Below, piece after piece: positions 13,107 through 26,515 of a stretch of DNA of 64,000 nucleotides; the first letter of the stretch is position 1; the number at the start of each line of letters is the position of its first letter. The notes under the pieces were generated by a model, which saw only the letters and a program-made list of their open reading frames with translations, had not been told where the DNA came from and did no database searches. The stretch lies in assembly GCA_027886175.1 (NCBI GenBank), contig JAJNNQ010000008.1, positions 7,567,001 to 7,631,000 on the forward strand, written 5' to 3'. This stretch comes from Phylloscopus collybita. Taxonomy: Eukaryota; Chordata; Aves; Passeriformes; Phylloscopidae. Made by a program: the position numbers and the translations under genes.

Positions 13107-14698
13107 TTAACTGAGACACAGAATGAATATCTTCTGTGGGATTTGGGCACCTGCATTCTGGGACTAAGAAAAAGGGCTTGCTCTCGCCTTATTGTGATGA
13201 GGTCCAATATGAACTTTCCAGTCCAGTTTGGTTCTCTTAAAGGGGACTCCAGGTTTCTAAACAACTGCCATGATCTCAGGATTTCACTGGAATGGCCAGT
13301 TTGGACTTAATCTCTGAACTATAAGTAATGTAAAGGAGCCATGGGAACGCAGTGATTTACAGCACATTCCACATTTCTGTATTTCTCACCTCCAGCTCAA
13401 TGGCTGACAAATTTTATTCAAAAGCCCTGGGAAGCAGAACTGGAAATTTTCTGTTGAGGTTTGAGTGTGTCCTATGGCCCTTTCTGAGTTCAGCATCCTC
13501 TGCCATTGTTCCTGTGTTCTGCATTTGAAGTGCCAGGGAAAGGGTGCCAGGGTGTCTTCATCACGACAGTGGAAATTTGCTGTAGCTCAGCAAGAAGGCA
13601 CTGAACTGCTTACAGGTAGCCCAAGAGCCCCTTCCTTGTTCATATTTCATGTGACACATAGATTGCCTTCTTGACTACTTATATTTCCCAGCTCTAAATG
13701 CTGTGCTATTTGTCTGATGTGCATCTTAGTCAGGATTCAGCATAATTCTTGTGAATTGATTTAACAATCTCTGTCATGTGGTTATTGAACGTAAGAGGTT
13801 TAAATCTATCTGCCACTGAGCTGCACTGTTCCTTATCACTTAGCACTCTTTTTCTTCACCTTCCTCTACACTCTGGTGTCACTGGTGCATTTTTGGCACT
13901 AAATCTGGCCCTGCTGCTACCTCGACAGTCTCATTAACTTTACCCTGAGGTGTGGATTTTTGTTAGTAGCCTTTTCTGAACCCAATCTCATCAGCAGACT
14001 GTAATTGTGCTCTGAAATGGTGCTCGTTGTGATTATTAAAGCTGGAGTATTTATCCATTTGGTTTTAGGGACTTGGGTGCAAGTAGTACTTGTTCCTCCT
14101 GCTTTACAACCTCCTGACATAAGCAGTTATTTTTAGGTGTGTAACTTAGGTTGTGAGCATCTGATGTATAAGAACTGCTTACAGAGCAGGAGTGTGTCGT
14201 TACAGAGTGTGTACCTGCAGTATATGAGTGCTCCCATGAATTCCTCATTTTATTCTTCACTGACACTGTATCTGCTTAGTTTCAAGGGCATTGCAGAGTG
14301 GCAGTGGGGGTGGGATGTAGAAGGCAGCTTGCTGCTGACAATTCTGGCATAAACATTCTTTGTAACAGACATAATTTGGATACCAGGCTGAATTTTCAGC
14401 GGTAATTAACAGGTTGAGTAACCTCAGCAGTTGTTTATAAAGTACCTGCAGAAGTTGTTCTCTAGAGGATGGGCATTTTAGTATTGAGCAATTTATACTC
14501 TGGCTGATACACTCTGTGAACAGCACTTTACCTGATCCAAATTCACATTGAATTAAAATTGGGTTAGGTACGAACAAGCTCCCCATAAAAGCATTAGAAT
14601 TATTATGAAAGAACACTCTGTGATAAATTTGGAACAAAATGAGAATGTTAAAAAGAGCAGGTTTTATATTTCACATATGCATTTTTCTGTGGCAGAAA

Positions 14699-14726
14699 TA
14701 TTAACTAAAAATATTTTTAGTTAATA
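14699..14726. repeat. 28-bp perfect palindrome
   Basis: TATTAACTAAAAAT is followed without spacer by its exact reverse complement. The centre gives MEF2-like CTAAAAATA on both strands, and the outer parts give TTAAC/GTTAA words. Even allowing for AT-richness, this length is unlikely by chance in 64 kb. Confidence 0.95.
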
Positions 14727-17700
14727 CACCTTTTCTCCAGAAAAGTGAACTTATTGCAAAAGAGAAAAAGCACAGAAAGCACCTTTTGAATGCATATACT
14801 AGATCCTATGAGCTTCAAAATATGCCAACATTTGGCAGGTTGCTAAGGGCATTATGTGAACATTTGTACATCTAAATCACGTAAAATCATTACTGCAATA
14901 GTTGTTCATCTTGTTTTTCTGAAACTCTTGAAGCTGGTTTGGTAGAGCTAGGGGGAAATAATGTTCTGGCACACAAAATGGTAAGCAAGTCGTTGGTATC
15001 TTTAGATGAGATAATGAAAGACCGTCCTAGTCAGTTTGTGAAATGTAACATAATTTTAATTTACTTCTCTGACTTGTCTCTATTTGGAGCACTGAGCAGG
15101 CAGAGGGAAAGTCTCCCTTCAGTGAAAACCCAGAACCAGAACAGACCAGTGGCTGCACGTGCTGCTGTTGACACCTACACCTGGCCTCTCCTGTGGGTTG
15201 TTCCAATTTGAAGCTAAAAGAGCTAAAGCAGCTGGGTAATTTTAATATAAAAGAAACCAGTGAGGTGCAACTGTATTTTAAATGCTAATAATAACATTTA
15301 ATAGATTTCAGCTACCAACTGGTATAAGTTAGATACAGTGCTGCTGCTGCAGAGGAAAGAAGAGCTGGCCACTTTACAGCAGATCAGGCACTATGATGTG
15401 TTTCAAAAGTGTTTTCATCAAACCCTCCAGATGCAAGCAGATTTCACTACTGATTATCACTTATTCTACCGTGAGTACTGAAGAGGATAGCCAAATGCTC
15501 CAAGATATACTAAAAAAGATCATAGATTTTCTCTTTCAAGTTTTTGTGACTGGAAATAAAGTGTGCTTTGGTGTGCTTGTATGGAAACGTATAAAGGAAA
15601 GGAAATGGAGCAGGCTGGATTTGTTCTCAGGGAATAAAGATGTGAAGCCTAATAATGTCTCTTAAAATATCTAAAAGTATAATAAAGAAGGTTTGAAAGC
15701 AATCAGAGGTGTTAAAACAAAGAGCTTTCCTATCCATTTACAGAAGTAATAACATGAGCAGAGCATCAGTCCTTAAATCCAGTGGTGCTACTGGAGAAAA
15801 CATGACAGTGTTCTCAAACCCTGAAGTTTAGTTTTTTTTAATTTGACCTGTTGTGTTGCAATACCCTACAATGGTGCTACACTGACAAAGAGATGCCCTT
15901 GCTGTACAGGTAACCCAATACCACTTACATGCTATTTGTATTAAAAAATAATTGTGCTGTGTGAGGTTGCTGAAGTTGTATTTGTATAAAATACTAAGCA
16001 TTTAGATTTAAAGCAGTTATTCCATTTTTGTTGTTCTTGGGAATCAAAGGGAACATTGCTGTGTCGTACCTTAGGTGTGTCTGGAGGTATCACTCTTAGA
16101 AGTATCAAAAATCCTCATGCTGATAGGGAAACAGTTTACAGTCACATCCTTGTTTACCCTTTGGTTCCTAATAGAGGGGGGAAAAAAAGCTACAGTTAAA
16201 AGAATATTTAGCAATTAGTTGAGAATATGAATGGATGTTTTAATGTAGTGTTACTGGTATGCAGTGGGCTGACAGGAAAGGATGCTGAGAAACATTAATT
16301 AAAACATTGCCACACCTTGGGATAACTCATCTCAGTCTATTATCATTTTTTATATCCTACTACTGTGCTTTAGTCCTTGATGAAGCGCATGTGCCATGGG
16401 GGTCCAAAAAGTGTGGTTTCATACTGAAGTGCAACATGGCATTGTTTGATGTGATCTGTTTCTTCTTGTCATTCAAGCCCATTTAAAGAAGATGTGTAAT
16501 TTTGCCAAGCCTGAATTGACTGGTAACACTCATGAATATTTATCATGTCTCTGATTTGGTTTTTTTTTCTATTTTATTCCACATAATATTGCTGCTGACC
16601 AGATTAGTGATGGTGATGGTGGTGTTGGCAGGAAAAAAGTAAATACAAAATTCTAGATAAAATCAGATTTCTGACTAGACCTTAAGAATTGTCTGTGTCC
16701 ATTTTGGGCAATCTGGGAGGCCTGAAATGATAGCTGTGAAATACAAGCATAACAGTGCAGGAGGGGGCTATTGTAGAAGTCCATATATTCACAAGCATCG
16801 TAGAAGAGAGGAGTAAGAAGCAGTTATTTCTGGCAACATAAGGACTATGTTGCTACCCTGTAACTCTGGTCAAGGGACAAGTTTAAGAGATTCAAGGAAG
16901 AGCTCACTCATTTTATGAATGATCCACGTGTAGAATTCATTAAGGTGTTGTGGGAACTAAAACTATAAATGGATTCACAATGATGTACCACAAATTCATG
17001 GCATTAAGTCCAGCTGTTATTAAATGCAGTGGTCCACATGAAGTCTTCATCTGAGAAAGCTTTTCTTGGGAGGAATACTTTGGAGAGGATGCTTCATACA
17101 GCCCCTGCTTCCTGGTCTGCAGTTATCTCCTCTTGGTTAATGTCAAGGCCAGAAAGAATATCCTAGTTTGCACCTGTAAAGATACCACTTTGGGGTGTTA
17201 CATGGCTCCTCTACTTCCAGGAGGTTGCAAATTTGATAATCCTTCAGCAGTCACTGAATTCCAGACTCTTGGGTCCCAATCTATTTTTCTGGAGTGTTTT
17301 ACCCATGCAGGTATTGTAAAGATTCAATGTGTGTGTTATCTCCCTTAAACATAGGTGCAGAAGCTTAGAAACTGCCATTCTGATGTTCCTTGCCTGGGAA
17401 ACTTGCCCTCCACTACACACATTTGGTACTCGTACATTATCTTTTGGCTTCCCATGCACATGCCCATCTGTTCCTGTGGCATTGTGCCTGCTCACAAGAT
17501 GGTGTGCCAGCTTCACTAGACAATGATGCCAATCAAATAAGAGTTGCTGCAAGTGCTTTCTTTTCTAAAAGTAGCCCCTTTCAAGTGAAAGCAATGCTAT
17601 AATGGTGCCACTTGTCTCCTTTTTCCTGTTTACACCTGCTGACACTTATCCTCCAAGATACTGCTGGAATAGTAAAAGAGAGGAAGAGAAGCAACATAGG

Positions 17701-19189
17701 GCATCAGGGTTGTCAGAAAATACAGGCAGAATCACCACAGCAACTTCAAAAAGATGTATTAAACATAGAGCACACTGACCATGTTGATCAGGGGGCAGAT
17801 CCAAAAGAAGTTGAAAATATTTATTTGTAAAGAAGAGCGTGAGAATAAGGGTACTGCTGGCAAAAAAAGAAGAAAAAACCCCAAGCTTTTTGTATGTGTT
17901 ACTTGTGTGTGTATACACAGCTTTGCAAAGATAACCTATAAAGCTCAAAGGTGTAAGTGCAGGTAAACCTCCTTATTCTGTTGTCTGTTAATGACACCTG
18001 TTCAACTCACAAGAAACTGGGAGCTAGACCTAGGGAAAATTCCGACATAAAAGTCAAATTGTTTGACAGTTTGTTATAAGATGTATAACCAGCTAGGACT
18101 GGAAAGAACCTGCTTTCTTCCTTTCCATTTGTTATACAAGCCACAATTAATTCAGTATTCTATATCTGAATGTAAAATGACACTTTCCATGTTTTCTGCT
18201 TTCATTTGAAAGGATATCAATGCTGAGAGCACCAGTTTAGGCACAATGTAGAATATTTTGATATAGTCTGCAAAGCTCTGAGAGGTGTTAGTATCCAGAA
18301 GTCAATCTGAGAACAAAGCAATGATGAAGTTTGATCTGAGGTGACAAACGTTTTCTTCATTTTTGCCATTTAAAAATGTTTATGGACTATAACTGAGTGT
18401 GTGTTTGTGTAGTTCTGAAAACTCTGATCAAACCATGCCCTTTTTAAAGTATGTCATCTAACTGTTCCTTTCAGAACGCTTGCTCAGCTTGGTATTTTCC
18501 CCATCCCTAAATAGAGTTAGTAGCACCTTACTTTGAAATTGTGAAGTCAAGAGTTAATTATTGAATTTGCATAGCATATGGTAAGAAACCGTGAAGCAGT
18601 TCCTGAGGTGCACAAACCTTGCATTATTAATCCACGAAATTACTGGGGAAAAATTAATCTTAACAGAAATAAAGAACGACTCTCAGTTCTTACTTATGAT
18701 GATCATCTTGATACTTGAAAGCCCCTTAATAGCCCATTAGCAACCCATTATAGTGATCTTTCTGCTAAGGTGACCATCTCCTGTACTGACAGATGTGATT
18801 AAACACAATACATCCTCACGGCTTTCGGATTGGCTAGCACTTGATCCAGGATGCAGGCATTCCAATGGCAGAAACTTAGGTTATTGTTATGGCCAGAAAC
18901 AAAATAAAAGTTGACTAAAGGACAGCTAACTTCCCCTTACTGGTGTAAAGTGCACCCTAGAGAAAAATGTATTTTCACATTCTCAAATGAAACTGAAGAA
19001 TGGTGATTATAACGAATAAGCAGCAAGGGAAGATACCGGTCTCTGCATGGGATTCTTTAAACTTTTGAAATTATTTTCATAAATTGTTTTGTTTTGTAGT
19101 GGAATACTGATCCTGCCAAACAAAATAGGAGAAGTATCCATGTGGAAAACCAGAGTGTTTTAGGGTTGACACAGACAGTAATAAAGGTC

Positions 19190-19320
19190 AAAAATTAAAC
19201 AGTCACAGAAGATGAAGTGAGCTGCCTAAAGTGTCCAGAAAATTAAATATCAGATCTAGGAATATAGTCTGATTTCTGAGATCCAGATGTGTGTCTTATC
19301 TGGGTCAAACCATTACTTTT
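19190..19320 (+). mobile_element. MIR-like SINE relic
   Basis: The stretch follows the order of the MIR core and 3' half as I know it: an acaga-g-aagtga-ctgcctaa-gt word, then a gatctaggaatatagtctgattt block resembling the 'gggattcgaacccagg-ctgactcc' segment, and an end near accattac. It is strongly diverged, fitting an ancient amniote SINE. A consensus alignment would settle it. Confidence 0.5.
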
Positions 19321-22300
19321 TGAGGCCAATGACTCCGACAATGTCTAATTAGCTAATATTTTGAAGAGATTGGACGTGAGTAAGCAGTGATAGGACCTAA
19401 CACCTGTACAGAGATAAAAAGGTAATAGCCCCTGAACTTTTACTGGCTCTGCAAAGAGAGTGACTAAATTTTACATTCCTAGGGGGAATTGATTTAGGAG
19501 GGTATGTGGTATTATATAAACACACTGTTCATGGCTAAAGGTATTTCATGATGTGAGAGTCCTCTTTAGTCATAGAGTATGCATAAATCTCTATTATATG
19601 AAAAAAACCTGAAAGCCAGCTTTCAAATTTCCCTCTTTAGAGAACAATAAAAGTCAATCATTGACCCAGAAAGGCTCAAATAAAGCTTTACTTATAATTT
19701 ACAACCAAACAACTTACATCAAACATTTTCTGAGGGAGAGAGATGTGAATGACTCATTGGAAAATGTAATCTAGACTAACCCTTGGCCTTTGCCCTCTCA
19801 CTCAGGCTGCTGCTACCTGCAGCTGTTCATTTAATGCAGAAGTATCTCCATTCTGCAAAAGAGTTGAATCCAGTGCATACCAGCATTATTGGGACATGGG
19901 ATTAACACACTGTAAACAAGATTTGTCTTATCACAACTCGTAGCAAGAGACTGCTACGTAGAACTGTAAATTGTCATGAAGCTGTCTCCTTAATCCTTTC
20001 TACATTCATTTTTATTAGATTTCTTCCTGCTTCCTTCAATCATGTTTGCAGATTATTAAAAGTAGGAGTTTGGGAAAAAGCAGTCTTTTGAGCTGTCAAC
20101 TCTGACACTGCTGCACAGACAGAATGCATATAAATAAAACCCCTCCTAATTTTGCTTTAGTATATTCTGGTGTAGTATCATGTGTAATTGTGCTGTTAGC
20201 TGCAAGTTCCCAGGTGAGATTGGAAGTGATTTTGTCTCCCTTATCATGGCTTGATGACTTTTCTAAAACTAAAGGAACACTCATATATTAGCATGTCATG
20301 TTGGTAAAACTATCAGCTTGATACTGAAATCACTGGTTTGTTAAATTCTTAATTTCCATTTTAGCACTTCAAATTATCTGTGTTTGTCAGCAATAAAGCA
20401 CCTGCAACAATAAAAGTAATGGAAAGAACAAGGGAGTTGTGTTCAAGGAAGGGGAGGCTTGTTCACTCCACACAGAGATAAGGGACAGATCCATGGGGTA
20501 CCACACTATAGTTGGGGTTATTGCATGTAGCAGCTTTGGGAAGTCCTGATTTGAATCAAGAAAGGAAAAAGAGCACAGCTGTATCTCTGGTCAGCCTCTC
20601 AAGTTCAGCACAGGGTGCTGCTGGGTTTGTATCTCTTTGCCAGAGCTGTTCATTGTAGGAAATCTCCGTGTGTTACCCAGGAGAGCACCCCTGGTGCACC
20701 ACACGCATTCCCACCGCCCAGCTTTTGCTCACGTAGCCTTTCCATCATGTTTTCAGGACAACATGACAGCTCTTTGTCATTTCAATTTCTCTGCTGCTTA
20801 TGACACAAATCCCTCTCTAGAATATTTGCTTCTTTGATCAGATGGCCTAAGTGCCCATTTCCCAGCAGTTAGCTAACAAAACTCCTCCCATTGGTTATTT
20901 TTTTTTCTTTTTAGTTCCTGCATAGCTTCTCTAGAAACAGCACCTGCCATTCTCCTGAAACCTGAAAGAAGTATTTTTTCTTACTTGCTGTTTTTTTATG
21001 GGTTTCCCATTCCTGATTCACAGCTGTCCTTCCTCCAGGGTAGAAGACCACCACTGTAAGCACCTTTTCCTGCTGTCACTTCTCAGGCAAGTGTTACAGG
21101 CTGCATTTCTTCTGAGCCCCATCAAGGGACTTATATAAACTCCTTATGCTGCAAGTAGTAAGTATATCTTTTATTGTTAGCTGTTAGGAATAATGTTTCA
21201 AAACAAAATCTAATTAATCACAGAAGTGAGTAAAAGTGAATAATTTAATGGAGATAAAAAGTAAAATTCACACAAATGCCTAATTATTGTCAGTTTATTA
21301 CAATTTTCAAAATCTCCTATGGGTCTTAATTCACTTGTGAAAGTTGGGAATGCAGCTCCTCTATCACTTTGGAAATGTTGTGTACCAGTCCTTGCTTCTT
21401 CCCTTGAATCTATTTTATGCTGAATACTTTGTGCACAGATGTCTGTCATAGAGCAGACCAGCACAGTGCTGGAACATTAAATATCAGGCCAATGTTATTG
21501 TGTACTGACTGAGATGTCTGTCATTGCCTGAGAAGCGGGAAAATAAGGTTTTATTGTGCTTTGCAGGTGTATGTTTTGTGATAAATGATATTCACATGAT
21601 TTACATTAATTTATGGGTGACTGAGTGTGTCTAATGGTGTCAGGATAATTAGAGGGAAATATTTTATGGCTTGCAAGGAGCAGAGCTCTGTTTTCCTTCA
21701 TGACTGAGGCCTGGGTATAAGAAGATAAATTGCTTTGGTACAAGAACACATTTGATCAGATTCATTATACATGGCTTTACACATCTCTGAACTCTGGCTG
21801 ATGGCAAAATGGAAAGAGCAGCGTCATTTCTTGGGGTGCCCTCAAAGAAGCAAACCTTTTAAAAGAGGAATCTTTACCTGCCTTGGGCAGTTTGAGCAAC
21901 AAGAGAACCAGAGCTGGCTAGTTTCACTCAAAAGGACGTTTCTCCAATGGTGCGATACCTTCACTTTTCCTTGGGGTTTGAGATACAAAATTGCATTCCT
22001 GCCTGGCTAATTCCAAGGAGGTTAGTACAAGGGCAGGCTGAAACAGGACTGCTCTCCAAGGAAATAGCAAACCTCAGGCAGAATTTGCCCCCAGCACTGA
22101 AGGCTGGTGCCATACTGGATGGAAGAGGCCAAGGGATGGGGCAGGAGCTGGAGCTGGGTGTTCTCATGAGCCAGTTAGCCCCTAGATTTGTGCAACCTCA
22201 CGGGGATCTAGGACACAGATCCTGGACAAAATGAAGAAGAGAACCAGCACAGATTTTTGTTTTCCTGTTTCTGCCTGCCCTAGCATGCTGCACAGGCTGT

Positions 22301-22762
22301 AGCCCAAATCACTCCCTGGTCAGATTTAGACAAGGTGCCAATGCCTTCCCAGTGAAACCACACGGAACACATTGGAGAAACTAATCTTATCAGAAGCTGC
22401 TTTTTGAAATTTGTGTAATAATTGAACCATTTGCAAACTTCTCTGCTGGTTTCTGTTTGCTGTTGCACTCAGGTGCACTGGCAGGGATGTCCTGTGGGCA
22501 GGTTCATCTAGTATTAATTCTGCAGTTTACCAAAGAGGAATTAAAACAATAAGGCAAGGAGACAAGGGAATTAGGCCAAATCAAAAGTAGAAGTGCTGAG
22601 TATAGATGTTAAAAAGGGAAAAGCCATGGTCTTCAGGGTGTAAGTGAATGAAGTGAAAGGACTCAGGGGCAAAACAATTATCAGCGGGAAAGTGATCAGT
22701 GATATGATCCCATCTGATAGCAGTACTGTTAATGCCAGATATTCCAAAGTCTTAATGCCAGT

Positions 22763-22822
22763 AAACAAAAACAAACAAACAAACAAAACTAAAAAAACCC
22801 CACAACAACAACAAGAAGAAAA
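22763..22822 (+). repeat. (AAAC)n and A/C-rich tract
   Basis: AAAC units four to five times, then mixed A/C and CAA words. It is low complexity. Confidence 0.85.
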
Positions 22823-25007
22823 TCACACTTACTAAATGAAATAATAAATGTTGCTTTCCCTTTATTTTCTTTTCATGAGTACAATATAGGGAATTGTCCC
22901 ATCACATTTTTGTCTTTTTTCCCCCCACAACAAATGAAGTGTAGAAGTATATTCTCTCGTTAAAGGAAGAAGATCAGTGTGTGCAGCAGATAGGGTATTC
23001 TTGTTTCTTATGTTAGTTTCTGAATCTGCCATGGCCCTGCAGGGTGATTCAGATTAGCAGTTTTCCTGCAGTTACATGCTTTGCAAAGCAGGCTGAGAGC
23101 TGTGGATGTGAGGTACTAGAGACCAATCATGCAATGTGGTTATCCATATCCAGAGGGCTTTCTTCTGTGCCAGGTTCCTGGTAGGCTCATTTCCTGTTCT
23201 CTCATGTACACCAAGGAACCACAAGAAAAACTGGGTAGATTTTACTTTCACCTCTCTTAATCCTTGACCTCATTCCTCAAGCAGTCAGCACATCTACTGG
23301 CACAATGCATTGTTTAACATTTACCTCTTTTGTATTTATATAGTCATTACCTTGGCCTTCGGTAGACGTTTATGTAGTGCTCAATTTATTTGGAAACTGT
23401 TTTTTTAATTTCATTTTTCTTCTAAAATAATTTATTTTGAAAATAAAGGCCATATTTTGTATTACCTGGCTGGTTCTTTTGACTCTGCCCTGGAACATAC
23501 ACATTTCTTCCCAGTATATTTGTGTTTTACTTGCTGTAACCTGGGAAGAAAATTTGGAATAGTATCTGTTCCTCCAAGTATTAAGTTTTTGCTTGGATTT
23601 GGTCTTTTCTTATCATGCCTTAAATGTGACAATAAGCACTTATAAGAATTTCAAAGAACACTACCTAAGACTCATAATATTATTTTCTATTCCTCAGGCT
23701 TTTGAAAGAGTAGAGCTTAAATTTTCATGCTGGAACTTAATTTTTTTTTAGATTACAAGTAAGATTTAAAATATTTTTGAACCTGCTTCTTTAGATCACT
23801 GATATTATTGGTGAGGGAAGGGCTTTGCTTCCAAAAAAGCCTTTGTCTCACTCTAAGTGAAATTGCTCAGAGCAATCCTAAATGTGAACTACAAACTAAT
23901 AGAGTTTCTCCGTAGCAACTGCTGTCTTTCCAGTGTATGAGCTGCATTCTGAGATTTGAATATGTAAAGTGACTAGGTCAGGCTGACTTGAGGATATAAA
24001 AATTATTGGCTAAAGTAAAATTTTGCCTGAAATTAAATTTGCAGGAAATCAAATATCTGTTGTTTAGTCCTAAGCAGATGTTGAAAAGGTTTTCCTGGAT
24101 GCCATCCTTCTTGACAGTATGTCTTTTGATCTGAAGCCAAGTGAGAAATCTGGATGCTAGTCTGGATCTGGAAATTTTCTTTAAATAAGCATATTAGTTA
24201 AGTATGTAAATCTGCTTATCATCACTTAAGGAACATTTCCAGAGTAAGAAACATCTGGAGCTCAATACCAGCTAACTTATTAATTCACATTTTTAGTATG
24301 TTGCATCCAGTGTATTGTAGGATTCTGTTATCTCAATTGCTTAAGTCAGCTTTATCTCAAAGGCAATTAGTTGTAAGTTCTGTTGTTTACACACATTTAG
24401 TCTCATGTGAAATCCATGGAGTGTAGTTTTATAGGCCTTCTCACTCAGCTTCCCAGAGCTGTTCAGAAATAGACCAATACACACTGTGGTACAAGTAACT
24501 CAGAGCTAAAATAATCATGGCTTTGAAACACCAGTGCTTGCTTCCATGAGAGACAGGTTATGGAAATAATTGTTACTGGTTAGCATTTTGAGCTACGTGG
24601 TCTGGTTTCTTTATCTGAACTCACCACAGTCTAATTCCAAGAACTGATTATTTGACCTGTTCTTGGTAAGAACATTAATACAGATGTCAATACATCCATG
24701 AACCTTCCTCAGTTTTATGACTGCATTTCCCCCTAAGCTTAGAAAAGATTCTCAACTTCTAAATTTACAGCAAACCATTTGTACATTTTTTAGCTTTTTC
24801 CAAACTGATGTATGCTGGATGTTTTATAGAGCATTTCTGCTAGCTTAAATGATAGGTTGTACTAAAGCATGAAATGTACCTTGCACTTATTGAAGTGAGA
24901 ATGGCTAGTGGCTGATCCTTTATATGTGAAAAGTCTAGAAAACAAAGGTAACATGTTCTTTAAGGAAATATTGTTTGGTGGTGGTGAGAAATTAATATAA
25001 ATCTCTA

Positions 25008-25062
25008 CCAAAAAAAAAAAACCAAAACAACAAACCCACAAAAAAACCAAACCCAAAAACCA
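25008..25062 (+). repeat. A/C-rich tract
   Basis: Thirteen A, then A-runs broken by CC and CCC with no G and almost no T. Confidence 0.85.
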
Positions 25063-26492
25063 TTTTGAAACTGAGTCAAAGCCTTAGAACTGCACAAGCA
25101 AGATGGAATGTGCAATTCTACATAATTATAGTGGAGTTCTGCCTAGTTCACATACTCCTTGGCTATGCAATTAAGGTGACTCAAAAAAAGTGCACGTAAT
25201 TGTGAATCTCAGGTAGCAACACTTTTTTTAAGGATATAAATGCATATAAGTACCCCTTTGGTTTTTTTTTTTTTGTTTTTATTCAGTGAAATTTAATGAT
25301 CATGGTACTATTAAAGAAAAACTCTGCAGACCTGATGCAATTCAGAAAATGTACAAGCTCCAATTAATATTTTAAACAGATCCAGCCCTTTCTAGGAACT
25401 TTGTAGCCGTCTAAGGTAGTTCAGGTTTCTGCACCTTAAAATTAAAGGCTGTCTTAGCTGCGTCCTCCTGCAAGAGGATATTTATGTTTGCATTTACTCC
25501 ACAGGAGTCAGGCCCAAACCAAAGCATTCTGTGAATTAATTTTTCTCAAGTACTGTTCATTGCAGTCACAGTCCCTTAGGTATGGATCAAAAGTGTTGGT
25601 CTTGTGTCCTTGAGCAGATTAGGTAACAATTTATGACTGCATACTGCTTGATGTGGCATCTGCTGATGAATTTAAATGCAGCCTTACAGAGAGGCCATAA
25701 TGATCAGTATTACTATTTTTAATAATTTGATTAGATGTAATGGCTTTGGAGGAAGGATTGCTTCTCTGTTGTTTGTACTTGTCATTGTGAAAGAGAATAT
25801 TGATTCAGAGTTTGATTTCCTTGGTGCTGCCATAAAATGAAAGCTACATAACAATATTCATAGTAATTTGGAAATATAAGGCAGATGGGGCCTTCAGCTT
25901 ATAAAGATGATTTTCTCTCTTGTTCTTGCTGTTGCTCTGACTATACAAAGTTACATTAGGGGGTAAAGAGTTCACTGTTTTTTGATATATAAAAGGAAAA
26001 CTAAAGTATCTTACTGTGATTCCATGAAAGAATTTTAATATTAACTGAGCAAACAAAGCTCTCATGTACAATCTTCTGTTACTGTTTAAATTCTCATTAT
26101 GTTTCAGGGGTTTAATAACTGGAAGTTGCTTCACAATGTACCTACTGTGAGAGCTAAGCTGTTCCAAATATTTTTCCTGACTCAAATCAATTAAGAATAT
26201 TGTGTTTCATTGTGTATTTATAAATACAGCTAGAGTCTCCCTCTAGAGAGTGTGTAGATTAGAAGAAAAAAATTTTTGGAGGGCAAGACATTACTAGCAT
26301 AATGTTGAAAACATGTTTCCTCCAAGAAACATAGAAAATGTATTAATTTTTATTATATATGGTAATTATACATTGCATTACTCAGCTTGTCAGGTACCCA
26401 CTTGCTTTATATCCTTACAGTAAGTTATGTTTCTGTATAATAGATTCTAATTTTCTACTGGTCAAGATAAAAAAAAAAAATCCACAGGGAGT

Positions 26493-26515
26493 ATAATAAT
26501 AATAATAATAATAAT
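26493..26515 (+). repeat. (TAA)n microsatellite
   Basis: Seven to eight perfect TAA units. Confidence 0.95.

Larger units (their letters stand above)
8795..19189. other. Non-coding flank upstream of TOX3
   Basis: No supported gene. It contains a hairpin with GRE-like half sites (9707-9732), a CATTC pentamer repeat (11371-11418), a 14-bp-stem hairpin (13070-13106) and a 28-bp palindrome (14699-14726). The interval 18440-18900 looks less decayed than its surroundings, keeping scattered CpG and many homeodomain-like words. The rest is plain AT-rich sequence. Confidence 0.75.

Noticed and set aside
25598..25650. Reverse-strand MIR core ('tgtgtccttgagcagatt')
   Set aside because: Resemblance is limited to one short word; flanks do not follow the element.
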